In this document: positions 16,269 through 25,870 of the stretch, piece by piece | How the letters are laid out: each line of letters opens with the position of its first letter | How positions within the stretch are numbered: position 1 is the first letter of the stretch | NCBI RefSeq assembly: GCF_024721155.1 | Contig: NZ_JAHVAP010000008.1 | Span: forward strand, 1 to 64,000 | Reading direction: 5' to 3' | DNA length: 64,000 nucleotides | Source of the DNA: Mucilaginibacter phenanthrenivorans | GTDB lineage: Bacteria > Bacteroidota > Bacteroidia > Sphingobacteriales > Sphingobacteriaceae | Notes under the pieces: generated by a model | Database searches by the model: none | Seen by the model: the letters and a program-made list of their open reading frames with translations, nothing else | Told to the model about the DNA's origin: nothing | Program-made: the position numbers and the translations under genes

Positions 16269-16345
16269 GTTCATAGTTGATGGTTCATAGTTTATGGTAG
16301 AAAAGATTTAATCCAGCTATGAACTATGAACCATTAACTATGAAC
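16269..16345. repeat. Family A inverted repeat (between convergent genes)
   Basis: The left arm 16269-16297 and right arm 16317-16345 are reverse complements at about 26 of 29 positions. The right arm contains the last three codons (VHS) and the TAA stop of ispD on the minus strand. The compact 19-bp loop makes this a plausible bidirectional terminator. Confidence 0.75.
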
Positions 16346-17026
16346 TTTCTTCAAAATCACCTCCGCAATAGCCAAATCTTCAGGGAATGTGATCTTAATG
16401 TTTTGATGACTCCCTTCAACCAGGTTTATTTTTAACCCTATCTCTTCAATTACACTGGCATCGTCAGTAAATTTTGCTTTGTACGGCTGCAGGTACGCTT
16501 TTTTTATTTGTGCCGATTGAAATGTTTGTGGCGTTTGTACCAGGTAAACATGATCTCGGATTAAGCTTTTCGAGTTTTCGTTCTCCACTAGTCTCACCGA
16601 ATCTCGGCTTTTAACAGCCACCACTGCGTTGCCGTGTTCAGCAGCATGTTTGTACGATTTTTCAATAATGTTAGCGCTGATCAAAGGCCTTACCGCGTCG
16701 TGCACCGCTATTAGTGCATCTTCATCATTGCTTATTAAATCCAGTCCGTTTTTTACTGAATGGAAGCGGGTTTCGCCGCCGGTGACCAATGAATGTGGGA
16801 TGGTGAAATTATACTCAACACAAAGCTGTTGCCAGTAATCATGGTATTCAGCCGGAAGCACTAAAATGATGACTGGCTTTAGCGCCGATCCATAAAAAGC
16901 TTCAATGGTATGCATTATAACGGGTTTATCGCCAAGGAGTAGGAATTGTTTAGGTACAGCAGCCTGCATCCGGGTTCCCGAACCACCTGCCACTATTATT
17001 GCATAAGATTTAAAAGTCATTGACAT
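16334..17026 (-). CDS. ispD: 2-C-methyl-D-erythritol 4-phosphate cytidylyltransferase
   Basis: IspD forms CDP-methylerythritol from MEP and CTP in the non-mevalonate isoprenoid pathway. The 230-aa length is typical. The nucleotide loop IIVAGGSGTRMQAAVPKQF occupies about residues 10-28. The catalytic-region motif AVHDAVRPLI and the conserved Arg/Asp segment DSVRLV follow. Two Met starts (17026 and 17020) are nearly equivalent. The last three residues are encoded within a family A repeat. It is followed upstream by queA on the same strand after a terminator. Confidence 0.95.
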   Translation of the reverse strand: MSMTFKSYAIIVAGGSGTRMQAAVPKQFLLLGDKPVIMHTIEAFYGSALKPVIILVLPAEYHDYWQQLCVEYNFTIPHSLVTGGETRFHSVKNGLDLISNDEDALIAVHDAVRPLISANIIEKSYKHAAEHGNAVVAVKSRDSVRLVENENSKSLIRDHVYLVQTPQTFQSAQIKKAYLQPYKAKFTDDASVIEEIGLKINLVEGSHQNIKITFPEDLAIAEVILKKVHS

Positions 17027-17063
17027 TATCGTTCAAAGCTAAAAATCAATCGGGATTAAACAT

Positions 17064-17095
17064 GAAAAAGCCCCTTTTAATTTAAAGAGGCTTCT
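17064..17095 (-). terminator. Terminator of queA
   Basis: On the minus strand, arms aagcctcttt and aaaaggggct (with one G-T pair) lead into a run of T. It sits between the queA stop and the ispD start. Confidence 0.65.
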
Positions 17096-17101
17096 TGTAT
17101 T

Positions 17102-17139
17102 TAAAAAATCCGAAATCGAAAATTCGACTTCCGAAATTA
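17102..17139. repeat. Family D word repeat at the queA stop
   Basis: Short degenerate words (atccgaaatc, tcgacttccgaaa) overlap the TAA stop of queA (17137-17139). It is a single-sided example of the TTTCGGA family seen in full at 35319-35426. Confidence 0.4.
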
Positions 17140-18186
17140 TATGATCAGCATGGCATCGCCATAGCTGTAAAAACGGTATTTTTCTTTAACCGCAACTTCG
17201 TAAGCGTTCATTACGTTTTCGTAACCGCCAAAAGCACTAACCATCATCAATAAGGTTGATTCCGGTGTGTGGAAGTTGGTGATCATTGAATTGGCAATGC
17301 TGAAATCGTATGGCGGGAAAATGAATTTGCTGGTCCAGTCGTTTGCTGATTTCAAGGTTTTATTTGCAGATACTGCTGATTCAATAGCACGCATTGAAGT
17401 GGTGCCTACCGCACAGATCCTGCTTTTACGTTCAATTCCCCTGTTTACAATATTTGCCTGCTTTTCCTCGATAATAAATTGCTCCGAATCCATTTTGTGC
17501 TTGGTCAGATCCTCAACCTCTACAGGGCGGAAAGTGCCTAAGCCAACGTGAAGCGTAACTTCTGCAAATTCAACGCCTTTAAGTTCAAGGCGCTTCATTA
17601 GCTCACGGCTAAAGTGCAAACCTGCTGTAGGCGCCGCAACCGCACCTTCGTGCTTTGCGAAAATAGTTTGGTAACGCTCTTTGTCTTCGCTTGTTGCCTT
17701 GCGTTTGATGTATTTTGGTAGCGGTGTTTCGCCAAGGATCTCGACATTTTTGCGGAATTCCTCATCGGTGCCGTCAAACAAAAAGCGAATAGTGCGGCCA
17801 CGTGAAGTAGTATTGTCAACAACTTCAGCAATTAGCAGGTCGTCATCGCCAAAATATAGTTTATTGCCTACGCGGATCTTGCGTGCCGGGTCAACCAATA
17901 CATCCCATAAACGCAGTTCTTTATTTAGTTCACGTAATAAGAAAACTTCGATAGTTGCACCGGTCTTTTCCTTATTACCATACATCCGGGCCGGGAATAC
18001 TTTGGTGTTATTAAGGATCATTACATCCTTGTCATCAAAATAATCCAAAACATCTTTAAATATTTTGTGCTCAATTTTGCCTGAATCGCGGTGTAAGACC
18101 ATTAATCGTGCTTCGTCGCGAATTCCGGCAGGGGTGTGGGCAACCAGTGATTCGGGCAGGTTGAACTTAAATTGAGATAATTTCAT
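17137..18186 (-). CDS. queA: S-adenosylmethionine:tRNA ribosyltransferase-isomerase
   Basis: QueA transfers the ribosyl part of SAM to preQ1 in tRNA anticodons, making epoxyqueuosine. The 349-aa length is normal. Characteristic segments include the N-terminal FNLPESLVAHTP, FPARMYGNKEKTGA, the AAPTAGLHFS motif, and HVGLGTFRPV. The stop codon overlaps a family D repeat. The gene faces a 282-bp gap before the plus-strand permease gene. Confidence 0.96.
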   Translation of the reverse strand: MKLSQFKFNLPESLVAHTPAGIRDEARLMVLHRDSGKIEHKIFKDVLDYFDDKDVMILNNTKVFPARMYGNKEKTGATIEVFLLRELNKELRLWDVLVDPARKIRVGNKLYFGDDDLLIAEVVDNTTSRGRTIRFLFDGTDEEFRKNVEILGETPLPKYIKRKATSEDKERYQTIFAKHEGAVAAPTAGLHFSRELMKRLELKGVEFAEVTLHVGLGTFRPVEVEDLTKHKMDSEQFIIEEKQANIVNRGIERKSRICAVGTTSMRAIESAVSANKTLKSANDWTSKFIFPPYDFSIANSMITNFHTPESTLLMMVSAFGGYENVMNAYEVAVKEKYRFYSYGDAMLII

Positions 18187-18419
18187 GTTAAATGATATGA
18201 ATTTTCAAGGGCGCAAATGTACGGAATTATTTTTGATTTTACCGATTGTAAAAATGATTGCACCGATTGAGTATAAAACGATTACGTAGAATAAAATAAC
18301 TATTGCATTGGTTGATTATAAATTACACAGATTTTTAATAATAGTTTGCAATGTTGTAACTTAATTACAATTGGATGGTCTAAAAGTATCGAATGTTGAC
18401 TACTAATCAATAATCGCTG

Positions 18420-18437
18420 TCCCGATGACTTTCGGGG
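18420..18437 (+). promoter_or_regulatory. CCCGA hairpin in leader
   Basis: Arms cccga and tcggg flank a 6-base loop (18421-18436), ending 32 bp before the permease ATG. The form is similar to the hairpins at 14943 and 60999. Confidence 0.3.
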
Positions 18438-18468
18438 TGAATGCTAAAATCTGTGTAATCACAATACT

Positions 18469-19716
18469 ATGCTGTTTTTAAAACTTTTCAGGGAGAGCTT
18501 TTTATTTGCCTACGATGCCTTAAGGCAAAATAAGCTGCGCACCTTTTTGTCATTACTTGGGGTTACCATTGGGATTTTTACCATTATTTCTGTTTTTTCG
18601 GCGGTCGATACTTTGAAAAATAATCTGCAAAAGAGTGTTAACAAGTTGGGTAATAACAGTATTTATATTCAAAAGTGGCCTTGGGTAAATAACGAGGATT
18701 CACCCTGGTGGAAATACCTGCAGCGCCCTGATCCGAAACTTCGCGAGTTTGAAGAATTGCAAAGACGCAGTCAAACCGCTATAGCAGTTTCCTACGAGAT
18801 AGATATTGATAACCGGATAGTTAAATACCAGAGCCATACCGTAGATGGTGCACAAATAAGCGCAGCATCACAGGATCATGATAAAACCTTTAATTTTGAT
18901 TTTGAAGACGGCAGGTATTTTACCGAATTAGAATCAAGGTCCGGTAGTCCGGTTACCGTTATAGGGCACAGTATAGCTGAAGATCTTTTCCCCGATGGTG
19001 GGGCCGTTGGTAAACAGCTGAAGATAATGGGCCGTAACCTTATGGTTATTGGCGTGTTTAAAAAGGAGGGCCAGGATATTTTAGGGATCTCCAGCGATAA
19101 GCAGATCTTATTACCATTGAATTTTGCCAAAAATGTTATTGATGTTCAAAGTGGCAACTACGGCCCTAACATAGTGGTTCGCGGAAAACCGGGAATAACT
19201 GATGTTGAGGTTGAAAGCGAGGTAAGGGGTATAATGCGCTCACTGCGACGGTTGAGACCCGATGTTGAGGATAATTTTGCTTTAAATAAAACAACCATTC
19301 TTTCAAACCAGCTCGATATAGTTTTTGGTGTACTTAAAAAGGTAGGGTTTATTATCGGTCTTTTTTCAATACTCGTAGGCGGTTTTGGCATTGCAAATAT
19401 TATGTTTGTTTCTGTTAAGGAACGCACCAATATCATTGGGATTCAAAAATCATTGGGTGCAAAAAACTACTTCATCTTATTGCAGTTTTTAATTGAGTCG
19501 GTGGTTTTATGCCTGATGGGGGGCATAATAGGTCTCTCAATGGTGTTTGGGGCAACTGCCGCCGTTAAAGCGGCTGCTGACATACAGGTTGTACTTGATA
19601 TATCGAACATCATTTTTGGTGTGAGCCTCTCGATAGGCATTGGAATTATAGCTGGTATCATTCCGGCATATTTTGCAGCCAGGCTTGATCCTGTTGAGGC
19701 AATAAGGAGTAATTGA
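18469..19716 (+). CDS. ABC transporter permease (FtsX/MacB type)
   Basis: This 415-aa inner-membrane protein has the MacB-like layout: one N-terminal transmembrane helix (about 25-45), a periplasmic domain (about 50-270), then three C-terminal helices (around 285-310, 335-365 and 380-405). Family members drive lipoprotein transport or efflux by a mechanical shape change. The typical end motif PAYFAARLDPVEAIR is present. No ATPase is adjacent; the LolD-type ATPase at 10964 is the nearest candidate. A degenerate ECF-like motif (TGTAACT-N15-GGTC) lies at 18355-18380. The stop runs straight into family B words. Confidence 0.93.
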   Translation: MLFLKLFRESFLFAYDALRQNKLRTFLSLLGVTIGIFTIISVFSAVDTLKNNLQKSVNKLGNNSIYIQKWPWVNNEDSPWWKYLQRPDPKLREFEELQRRSQTAIAVSYEIDIDNRIVKYQSHTVDGAQISAASQDHDKTFNFDFEDGRYFTELESRSGSPVTVIGHSIAEDLFPDGGAVGKQLKIMGRNLMVIGVFKKEGQDILGISSDKQILLPLNFAKNVIDVQSGNYGPNIVVRGKPGITDVEVESEVRGIMRSLRRLRPDVEDNFALNKTTILSNQLDIVFGVLKKVGFIIGLFSILVGGFGIANIMFVSVKERTNIIGIQKSLGAKNYFILLQFLIESVVLCLMGGIIGLSMVFGATAAVKAAADIQVVLDISNIIFGVSLSIGIGIIAGIIPAYFAARLDPVEAIRSN

Positions 19717-19805
19717 GGGAGTCAGTAAAGTCTGAAAGATTGTAAAAGTTGTTACGGTTTATTTTTAATATAAGACCTTTACAACTTTTACAACAACTAC
19801 AACCT
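19717..19805. repeat. Family B/E repeat between convergent genes
   Basis: Directly after the permease stop, the words gagtcagtaaagtctgaaag (family B) are followed by gtaaaagttgt. The complementary cctttacaacttttacaac lies at 19775-19793. Together they form an inverted repeat that is a likely terminator for both the permease and the sensor kinase. Confidence 0.55.
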
Positions 19806-19817
19806 TTAAAGCATAAA

Positions 19818-22800
19818 TCAATCAACCACTTTCTCAACCGGATTATAATACCCGGAAACCTTCTCATATAAAGTATCAGGTACAAATGGCTTGGTTAAGT
19901 AGTTACACATGCCTGCCGCCAGTGCTTTGTTACGCGTTTCGGGCATAGCATCTGCTGTAAGGGCTATAACGGGTGTATCAGCGTTTGTTTTTCTTATGAG
20001 CCTGGTAGTTTCAAAGCCGTCCATTACCGGCATTTGCAGGTCCATTATGATAAGGTCGTAATGGGTGGCAGCAGCCATTTCAATTGCCAACTCGCCGCTT
20101 ATTGCTTCGTCAACTTCCACGTGCCATTTCTTCAGAAATTTTGATGCTATCATCAAGTTCATCTTGTTGTCATCAACAACCAGCACCCGCATTCCCTGCA
20201 GGCTGCGCCCGATGTTGGTGTTGGCCGCCGGTGATAGCATGTTGTTATTTTTATCTTCCTGTTTAGCTATATGAAACGCAATTGAAAACGAAAATTGTGT
20301 TCCCTTGTCCAATTCACTTATCACTTCAATATTGCTTTGGTGAAGCTCAATCAGTCGTTTGGTAATGGCGAGGCCTAACCCTGTGCCTCCGTAATCATTT
20401 TCATGGGTTTGCGATTCCTGCATAAACGGATCGAAAATTGAGGCGAGGCTTTGTGCCGATATCCCTATCCCTGTGTCGGTAACAGTAAATCTAACGGTAA
20501 CCTGCTCCCCGCGGATGGCTTCCTTTTCCAGTTGAATGCTTACCTTTCCTTCATGTGTAAACTTAACTGCATTGCTTAACAGGTTATTCAGCACCTGGCC
20601 GAGACGCACCTGGTCGCCGATCAAATATTCCGGGATGCTGGAGTCTATAATCAGGTCGATCTCGAGGTCCTTTTCTGCTGCCCTTGCATAAAACGATTGT
20701 TTTATTTTCTGCGCCAGGTTAAAAACACTGAATGGTAATGGATTTAGCGCCAGTTTTCCAGCTTCAATTTTATTATAGTCTAAGATATCGTTAATGATCG
20801 CCAACAGGTTCTCGCCCGAGAATTTGAGGATATTTAAATATTCAAGCTGTTCCGGCAATGGGTTTTCGCTCAGCAAAAGGTTGGTTGTACCAATTACAGC
20901 ATTCATCGGCGTCCTGATCTCGTGGCTCATGATGGACAAAAATTCCGATTTAAAATGCGACGATTTTTCGGCCTCTTCTTTCGCCGAGATCAAAGCCTGG
21001 GTGGCCCTTTGCCTTAGCGTGATATCCTCTCCAATACTGGTAACTTCCCTTATCGTCCCGTTTTCGTCATAGCTTACAGTATTTTGCCAGTTGATGTTGC
21101 GTACCTCGCCATTTCGGCATATCACAGAACTGATGTATTGCGCCTCAAAGCTTCCGTTGATGAACCACCTTGCCAATCCGTGTCTTTGATCCTCTGGTAA
21201 AAATTTTTCTAACCAGTTTAAGCCTAGTATTTCATTCTGATCATAGCCTAATATATGTGCCATGAATTTATTGCAGAATATAAGGGTCCCTTTTTTATCA
21301 ACTGATATTGCCGGCATTTTGATGGTTTCCAGTACCAGTTTATACTTATTTTCGGTACGGAGGTAATCTATTTCGGCTTGCTTCCGGTCTGTTATATCTT
21401 GTATGGTGCCGATAACCTTGCGCACTACGCCATCGTCGCGGCGCAATAGCTTACCAATAATAATGCTCAGGTACTTTATGTTTCCCTTTGGCGTAATTAT
21501 TCTGTATTCGTACGAAGTGTGGGTAATATTTGAAATATCCTTTAAATGCTGTTTCAGAATATGCCTGTCGTTGGGATGGGCGTACTTTACTAATAACTTA
21601 ATGATGCTGCCCTCGGTAATGGTTTCCGGGTTAACTTCAAAAATATTGTTGATCTCATCGCTCCAGGTTAGCTTGTTTAGAGCTATGTCCCACTTCCAGT
21701 TGCCTATTTTGGCAATAAGCTGTGCTTCTACCAGTTCAGCCTGGCTTCTTTTTATCTTTTTTTCGGATAATTTAACTTCGGTGATATCCTGCAAAATTCC
21801 AATAATGCGTTTTACACTACCATCGCCAGCCCTCAGGAATTCGCCCTTCAAAATCTTAATATACTTTAATGATCCTGATGGCGTAATCAGCTTATGTTCA
21901 AATTCTTTGTTATCAATTTTATGAATATTGGTTAGGTAGTTGTATGCCTCCTCCCGGTCATCAGGATGTACCAGGCCTAAATAATATTCAAATTTTTCAA
22001 CGTTTTCCGGGATGCTGCCAATTTCTAAAATGTTTAATAAGCTTTCTGATAAAAATGTTTCCCGTGTTATTATATCAAAATACCAGTTGCCAATTTTGGC
22101 AATTGATTGAGCCTCGAGCAACAGCGTTTCGTTCTCCTTTAGCGCATCAGCATATTTTTTCTGTTCGGATATATCAGTTACCGATGCCGAAACGCGCGAT
22201 GTGTAATTTCCGTTGCGGTCATACACCGGAACTAGTTTTGCGACAAACCACCGACCGGTACCGAAATCGGAAGGATAAGTTATAGAAACAGGTTTGTGAT
22301 GTTCAATAACATAGTCCATTGCATCGTCAAACTTTTTGGCTTTTTCAGGGCCTAAAACATCTACCAGCCTTTTACCTATACACAATTCGGGATCAATTAC
22401 CCGTCCCTCTACCCGGCTGAACCAGGTATTAAGGCAAATTTTATTTTCGTCGAACTCGAAAATTATATCATTCAATGAATTTATAAGTGCGTCGAGTTTT
22501 TTGCCGCTCTGGCGCAATTTTTCTCCGCTGGTCAATAAGCTTTTATTCAGCTCGTTTACATTACCTAAAGCCTTTTTAAACCTGTGGTTATAGGCCATCC
22601 TAACCAGGAACGACACGTACGCAATAAACGTGAATGCCGTCAGCATGGTTGCCAGTATCGTAACGGATATGTGCGGTGCTGCTGAAGTGATATAAGCGGT
22701 TGAGGTGATCAGCAGGTTAAGCGCACAAAGTGCAATAAACTCCCATCGCTTTTTACAAAGCAACGTAAGCACTATAAAGATGGCTACCGAACTGAATAAG

Positions 22801-23141
22801 TATACGTGTTCAAACCCATTCAGGCTGAGCAGGATACCGTTGTTGATTATTAGAAAAGATACGATGGTGAGATACCGGCTGGCAGTACTGAAAAAACGTT
22901 TGGTATAAAATGAAAGGAGCAGGGCCACTAAACAAATTGCACTATTTATTGCACGCAGCCAAAGAGGATCGAACGATTTATAGAAACACAAGTAGTGAAG
23001 CGCGGGGCTGGTAATCAGCAGGCCTGTTAGCAATAACTGGCAAACAGTATTATCGTTTTGTATAAATGGTAATAACCTGCTTTTAAGTGGCATATTAGCC
23101 TGTTTTTTTAATGAATTATAGATAGTGGTTGTAAATGGCAT
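19818..23141 (-). CDS. PAS-rich hybrid sensor histidine kinase/response regulator
   Basis: The 1107-aa membrane sensor, from ATG 23141 (a TTG precedes it), has about six N-terminal membrane segments (about 35-185). Four PAS domains follow (about 210-325, 338-455, 468-585, 600-710), the middle two with the PAC-type DGSVKRIIGILQDITE pattern. The HisKA motif has phosphoacceptor H740 (SHEIRTP). The ATPase domain has an N-box (about 852-858) and DTGIG. The C-terminal receiver domain has phospho-acceptor D1034 in IIMDLQMP. The lack of a DNA-binding output domain suggests relay to another protein. The signal is unknown, and no partner is adjacent. Confidence 0.95.
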   Translation of the reverse strand: MPFTTTIYNSLKKQANMPLKSRLLPFIQNDNTVCQLLLTGLLITSPALHYLCFYKSFDPLWLRAINSAICLVALLLSFYTKRFFSTASRYLTIVSFLIINNGILLSLNGFEHVYLFSSVAIFIVLTLLCKKRWEFIALCALNLLITSTAYITSAAPHISVTILATMLTAFTFIAYVSFLVRMAYNHRFKKALGNVNELNKSLLTSGEKLRQSGKKLDALINSLNDIIFEFDENKICLNTWFSRVEGRVIDPELCIGKRLVDVLGPEKAKKFDDAMDYVIEHHKPVSITYPSDFGTGRWFVAKLVPVYDRNGNYTSRVSASVTDISEQKKYADALKENETLLLEAQSIAKIGNWYFDIITRETFLSESLLNILEIGSIPENVEKFEYYLGLVHPDDREEAYNYLTNIHKIDNKEFEHKLITPSGSLKYIKILKGEFLRAGDGSVKRIIGILQDITEVKLSEKKIKRSQAELVEAQLIAKIGNWKWDIALNKLTWSDEINNIFEVNPETITEGSIIKLLVKYAHPNDRHILKQHLKDISNITHTSYEYRIITPKGNIKYLSIIIGKLLRRDDGVVRKVIGTIQDITDRKQAEIDYLRTENKYKLVLETIKMPAISVDKKGTLIFCNKFMAHILGYDQNEILGLNWLEKFLPEDQRHGLARWFINGSFEAQYISSVICRNGEVRNINWQNTVSYDENGTIREVTSIGEDITLRQRATQALISAKEEAEKSSHFKSEFLSIMSHEIRTPMNAVIGTTNLLLSENPLPEQLEYLNILKFSGENLLAIINDILDYNKIEAGKLALNPLPFSVFNLAQKIKQSFYARAAEKDLEIDLIIDSSIPEYLIGDQVRLGQVLNNLLSNAVKFTHEGKVSIQLEKEAIRGEQVTVRFTVTDTGIGISAQSLASIFDPFMQESQTHENDYGGTGLGLAITKRLIELHQSNIEVISELDKGTQFSFSIAFHIAKQEDKNNNMLSPAANTNIGRSLQGMRVLVVDDNKMNLMIASKFLKKWHVEVDEAISGELAIEMAAATHYDLIIMDLQMPVMDGFETTRLIRKTNADTPVIALTADAMPETRNKALAAGMCNYLTKPFVPDTLYEKVSGYYNPVEKVVD

Positions 23142-23220
23142 CAAGGTTCGGTTAAAGATATTGCATGAAAATTTTACAAAATGTCAATTATCTTAAGGGC
23201 TATTAATACGCAGATTTCGT

Positions 23221-23228
23221 TACATTTG
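23221..23228 (+). promoter_or_regulatory. Candidate -7 box for citrate synthase
   Basis: TACATTTG matches TAnnTTTG and lies 20 bp before the gltA ATG. No good -33 TTTG is visible at the usual spacing. Confidence 0.45.
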
Positions 23229-23248
23229 TTGCAAATAAATATTTTCCT

Positions 23249-24535
23249 ATGTCGGAGACAGCACAATTAAAGATTGGCGATAAAACTTATGATCTTCCCG
23301 TTATTGAGGGTACCGAGGGTGAAAAAGCAATTGATATTTCAAAATTACGCGACCAAAGCGGTTATGTTACCTTTGATACCGGCTATAAAAACACAGGCGC
23401 AACCAAAAGCGCAATTACATTTTTAGATGGTGAATTAGGCATTTTAAAATATCGTGGCTACCCGATAGAGCAGCTTGCCGAAAAATCGAGCTTTATTGAA
23501 GTTGCCTATTTACTTATACATGGCGAACTGCCAAGTGAAAAGGAGTTAAGCAATTTTCAGTACGAAATAAGCCGTCATACCCTGGTACACGAGGATATGA
23601 AGAAGTTTTTTGACGGTTTTCCGTCAAAGGCACACCCTATGGGTCAGCTGTCTTCGCTGGTTTGTGCGTTGTCTGCATTTTATCCGGAATCACTAAAATC
23701 AGTACAAACCGAGGAAGAGCTTCATTTAAGCATTATAAAAATGCTTGCAAAAATGGCTACCGTAGTTTCATGGATCTATAAGAAGTCATTGGGACATCCG
23801 CTGATCTATCCGCAAAATAAATACGATTATGTTACCAATTTTCTGCACATGACCTTTGGTCAGCGTACGGAAGATATTCAGATAGACCCGGTAATTGTAA
23901 GTGCGATGAACACATTGCTGATATTACATGCCGACCATGAACAAAATTGTTCAACTTCTACGGTACGTATCGTGGGATCGTCTGAATCTAATATTTATGC
24001 TTCTGTTTCTGCCGGTATTTCTGCATTATGGGGCCCGTTGCATGGCGGCGCAAACCAGGCAGTAATTGAGATGTTGGAAAAGATCAAAGAGGATGGGGGA
24101 GATACCGACAAATGGATCGCCAAGGCCAAGGATAAAAACGATCCTTTCCGTTTAATGGGATTTGGTCACCGCGTATACAAAAACTTCGATCCGCGTGCCA
24201 AGATCATTAAAAAGGCATGTGATGATATTTTAGAGAAACTGGGTATTGATGACGAAGTGCTGGAGATAGCAAAGAAGCTGGAAGAAGTAGCCTTGAAGGA
24301 TCCGTATTTTGTTGAGCGTAAGCTTTACCCGAATGTTGATTTTTATTCGGGCATTATATACCGCGCACTTGGTTTCCCTACCGATATGTTTACCGTACTG
24401 TTTGCACTGGGCCGCCTGCCGGGCTGGATTGCACAATGGAAGGAAATGAAAGAAAACAAGGAGCCTATTGGCCGCCCGCGCCAGATTTACGTAGGCGCTG
24501 TAAATAGGGAATACGTTGATATAAAGAACAGGTAA
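23249..24535 (+). CDS. gltA: Citrate synthase
   Basis: The enzyme condenses oxaloacetate and acetyl-CoA to citrate, the entry to the TCA cycle. The 428-aa length fits the type II (hexameric, NADH-sensitive) group. The His-containing GPLHGGANQA motif, the GFGHRVYKNFDPRAK motif, and the C-terminal acidic catalytic region are present. A TACATTTG -7 box precedes the gene. A small hairpin of family A words (24558-24592) follows the stop and may terminate it. Confidence 0.97.
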   Translation: MSETAQLKIGDKTYDLPVIEGTEGEKAIDISKLRDQSGYVTFDTGYKNTGATKSAITFLDGELGILKYRGYPIEQLAEKSSFIEVAYLLIHGELPSEKELSNFQYEISRHTLVHEDMKKFFDGFPSKAHPMGQLSSLVCALSAFYPESLKSVQTEEELHLSIIKMLAKMATVVSWIYKKSLGHPLIYPQNKYDYVTNFLHMTFGQRTEDIQIDPVIVSAMNTLLILHADHEQNCSTSTVRIVGSSESNIYASVSAGISALWGPLHGGANQAVIEMLEKIKEDGGDTDKWIAKAKDKNDPFRLMGFGHRVYKNFDPRAKIIKKACDDILEKLGIDDEVLEIAKKLEEVALKDPYFVERKLYPNVDFYSGIIYRALGFPTDMFTVLFALGRLPGWIAQWKEMKENKEPIGRPRQIYVGAVNREYVDIKNR

Positions 24536-24557
24536 TTTCCCTTAATTTATAAACATG

Positions 24558-24592
24558 ATGGTTCATAGTTTGCGAAGGTAAATTGTGAACCA
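24558..24592. repeat. Short family A hairpin after gltA
   Basis: Arms atggttcatagtt and aattgtgaaccat pair imperfectly around a ~9-bp loop and end in a T-rich stretch. It is a likely terminator for gltA and a compact form of the family A repeat. Confidence 0.5.
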
Positions 24593-24686
24593 TTTTTGTT
24601 TTTTGAGGATTACATCAATTTTTTGAAAGGATATCTAGCTTAAGCTAATGATCAATGCGTTTATTTTCAATTGATAATCGTAAGTA

Positions 24687-24722
24687 ATAAAAAAGACCCG
24701 CTGGTTTTCACCAGGCGGGTCT
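24687..24722 (-). terminator. Terminator of the SusC-SusD-SusE operon
   Basis: On the minus strand, gacccgcctggt pairs with accagcgggtc (one bulge) and leads into a run of T. It lies 20 bp past the SusE stop. Confidence 0.75.
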
Positions 24723-24741
24723 CTCAATCAAACTCTCCGTA

Positions 24742-25791
24742 CTATTGTTTAATTAGCCTGTATATATAATATGCAGGATGACTTAGGTCTAAAGTTATTT
24801 TATAAGTACCTGTTTCGGCTACAGGGATATTTTCTCCGCCGTATTTCAAAACTCCGTTTGCAGGTTTGTTGTCGCCGAGATTTATATCCCATGCATCATT
24901 TGCTCTGAATTTTACAAATAATCCACCTGTAAGAGTTACAGTGGCTGACCAAACCTTATTGGTTGAGTCATAGGTAAGCGGCGTACTGCTGTTCCAGCCG
25001 TTTGGCGTAGCATCACCAATTATACCCCATGCTGTTTTGGTTACAGACCAGGTTTTGGCATTAAGATCGCCCTTCAATAAAAAATATCCGGTTGAAGGAA
25101 CTTTAAGATTGCCGGCACCACCGTCAGTACTTAAAGAGCCTGCACCGCCATCGCCATAGTTGGTGTGATTCCAATCCGGATCACTAGTATATTTAAATTC
25201 CAACGAACCAGCGTCACTAAAGTTCACATAACCTTCATAAGTTTTATCATCTTTAACCGAAGATATTCTTTCAGCGGTAGGCGGGGACCACCCCTGGTAC
25301 GCTCCGGGCACGTAAAGAGACGGATATGTAATAATAGAAGCATATGGCGTAACTGTAATAGTAAGAACATTTGAATATGCGGCGCTAACGTTTGTTCCCA
25401 ATTCGGATTTTATACGTGCTTCAACTTCAGCAGTTGTTCCGGGAATTAACCCCATGTTAACTAATGCATTATTAAAGTCTGAAACTTTGTAATCAAATGA
25501 CTTACCGCTCACACTAACATTAGTAGCTTTTGCAAAATTGTCACCTTTTACATCAACTTGTAAAGTGTAAGTTATTGCGGCTTTGTAACCGTAACTACTT
25601 GGGGTAAAATTGAAGGATAACGCAACATTATCAGCGTTTGCGCTGGTCAATACCACATTGTCTGCCGTCGCTGTTAGCGCACCGGGTTTGCCGTTAGTTG
25701 CCACAACTTTTGTTTCATCCTTTTTACAGGACGACAGCATAAGCAGTAATATACCGCTAAATGCTAAAAATTTTGTAAAAATAGTTTTCAT
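24742..25791 (-). CDS. SusE-like outer-membrane glycan-binding lipoprotein
   Basis: The 349-aa lipoprotein has a signal peptide with lipobox LSSC (Cys about 22). An Ig-like SusE N-terminal domain (about 30-150; ADNVALSFNFTPSSYGYKAAITYTL) is followed by two starch-binding-like beta domains with aromatic residues. Members bind glycan at the cell surface beside SusC/SusD. The C-terminal part repeats a motif ending WGIIGDATPNGWNSSTPL, as in SusE/SusF carbohydrate-binding modules. It is the third gene of the SusC-SusD-SusE unit, 79 bp after SusD. The relation suggests an alpha-glucan substrate, but no amylase is present in the window. Confidence 0.85.
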   Translation of the reverse strand: MKTIFTKFLAFSGILLLMLSSCKKDETKVVATNGKPGALTATADNVVLTSANADNVALSFNFTPSSYGYKAAITYTLQVDVKGDNFAKATNVSVSGKSFDYKVSDFNNALVNMGLIPGTTAEVEARIKSELGTNVSAAYSNVLTITVTPYASIITYPSLYVPGAYQGWSPPTAERISSVKDDKTYEGYVNFSDAGSLEFKYTSDPDWNHTNYGDGGAGSLSTDGGAGNLKVPSTGYFLLKGDLNAKTWSVTKTAWGIIGDATPNGWNSSTPLTYDSTNKVWSATVTLTGGLFVKFRANDAWDINLGDNKPANGVLKYGGENIPVAETGTYKITLDLSHPAYYIYRLIKQ

Positions 25792-25870
25792 ATTCCTTTT
25801 TGATATTTATTAAATCATTTAAACAATAATCAAGCAAGGACAATAATAATCGCCCTTGCTTACGCATTTC

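Noticed and set aside
10964..19716. A single ABC transporter operon of ATPase (10964) and permease (18469)
   Set aside because: The genes are 6.8 kb apart with eight or so unrelated genes, some antisense, between them; partnership is possible but not an operon.
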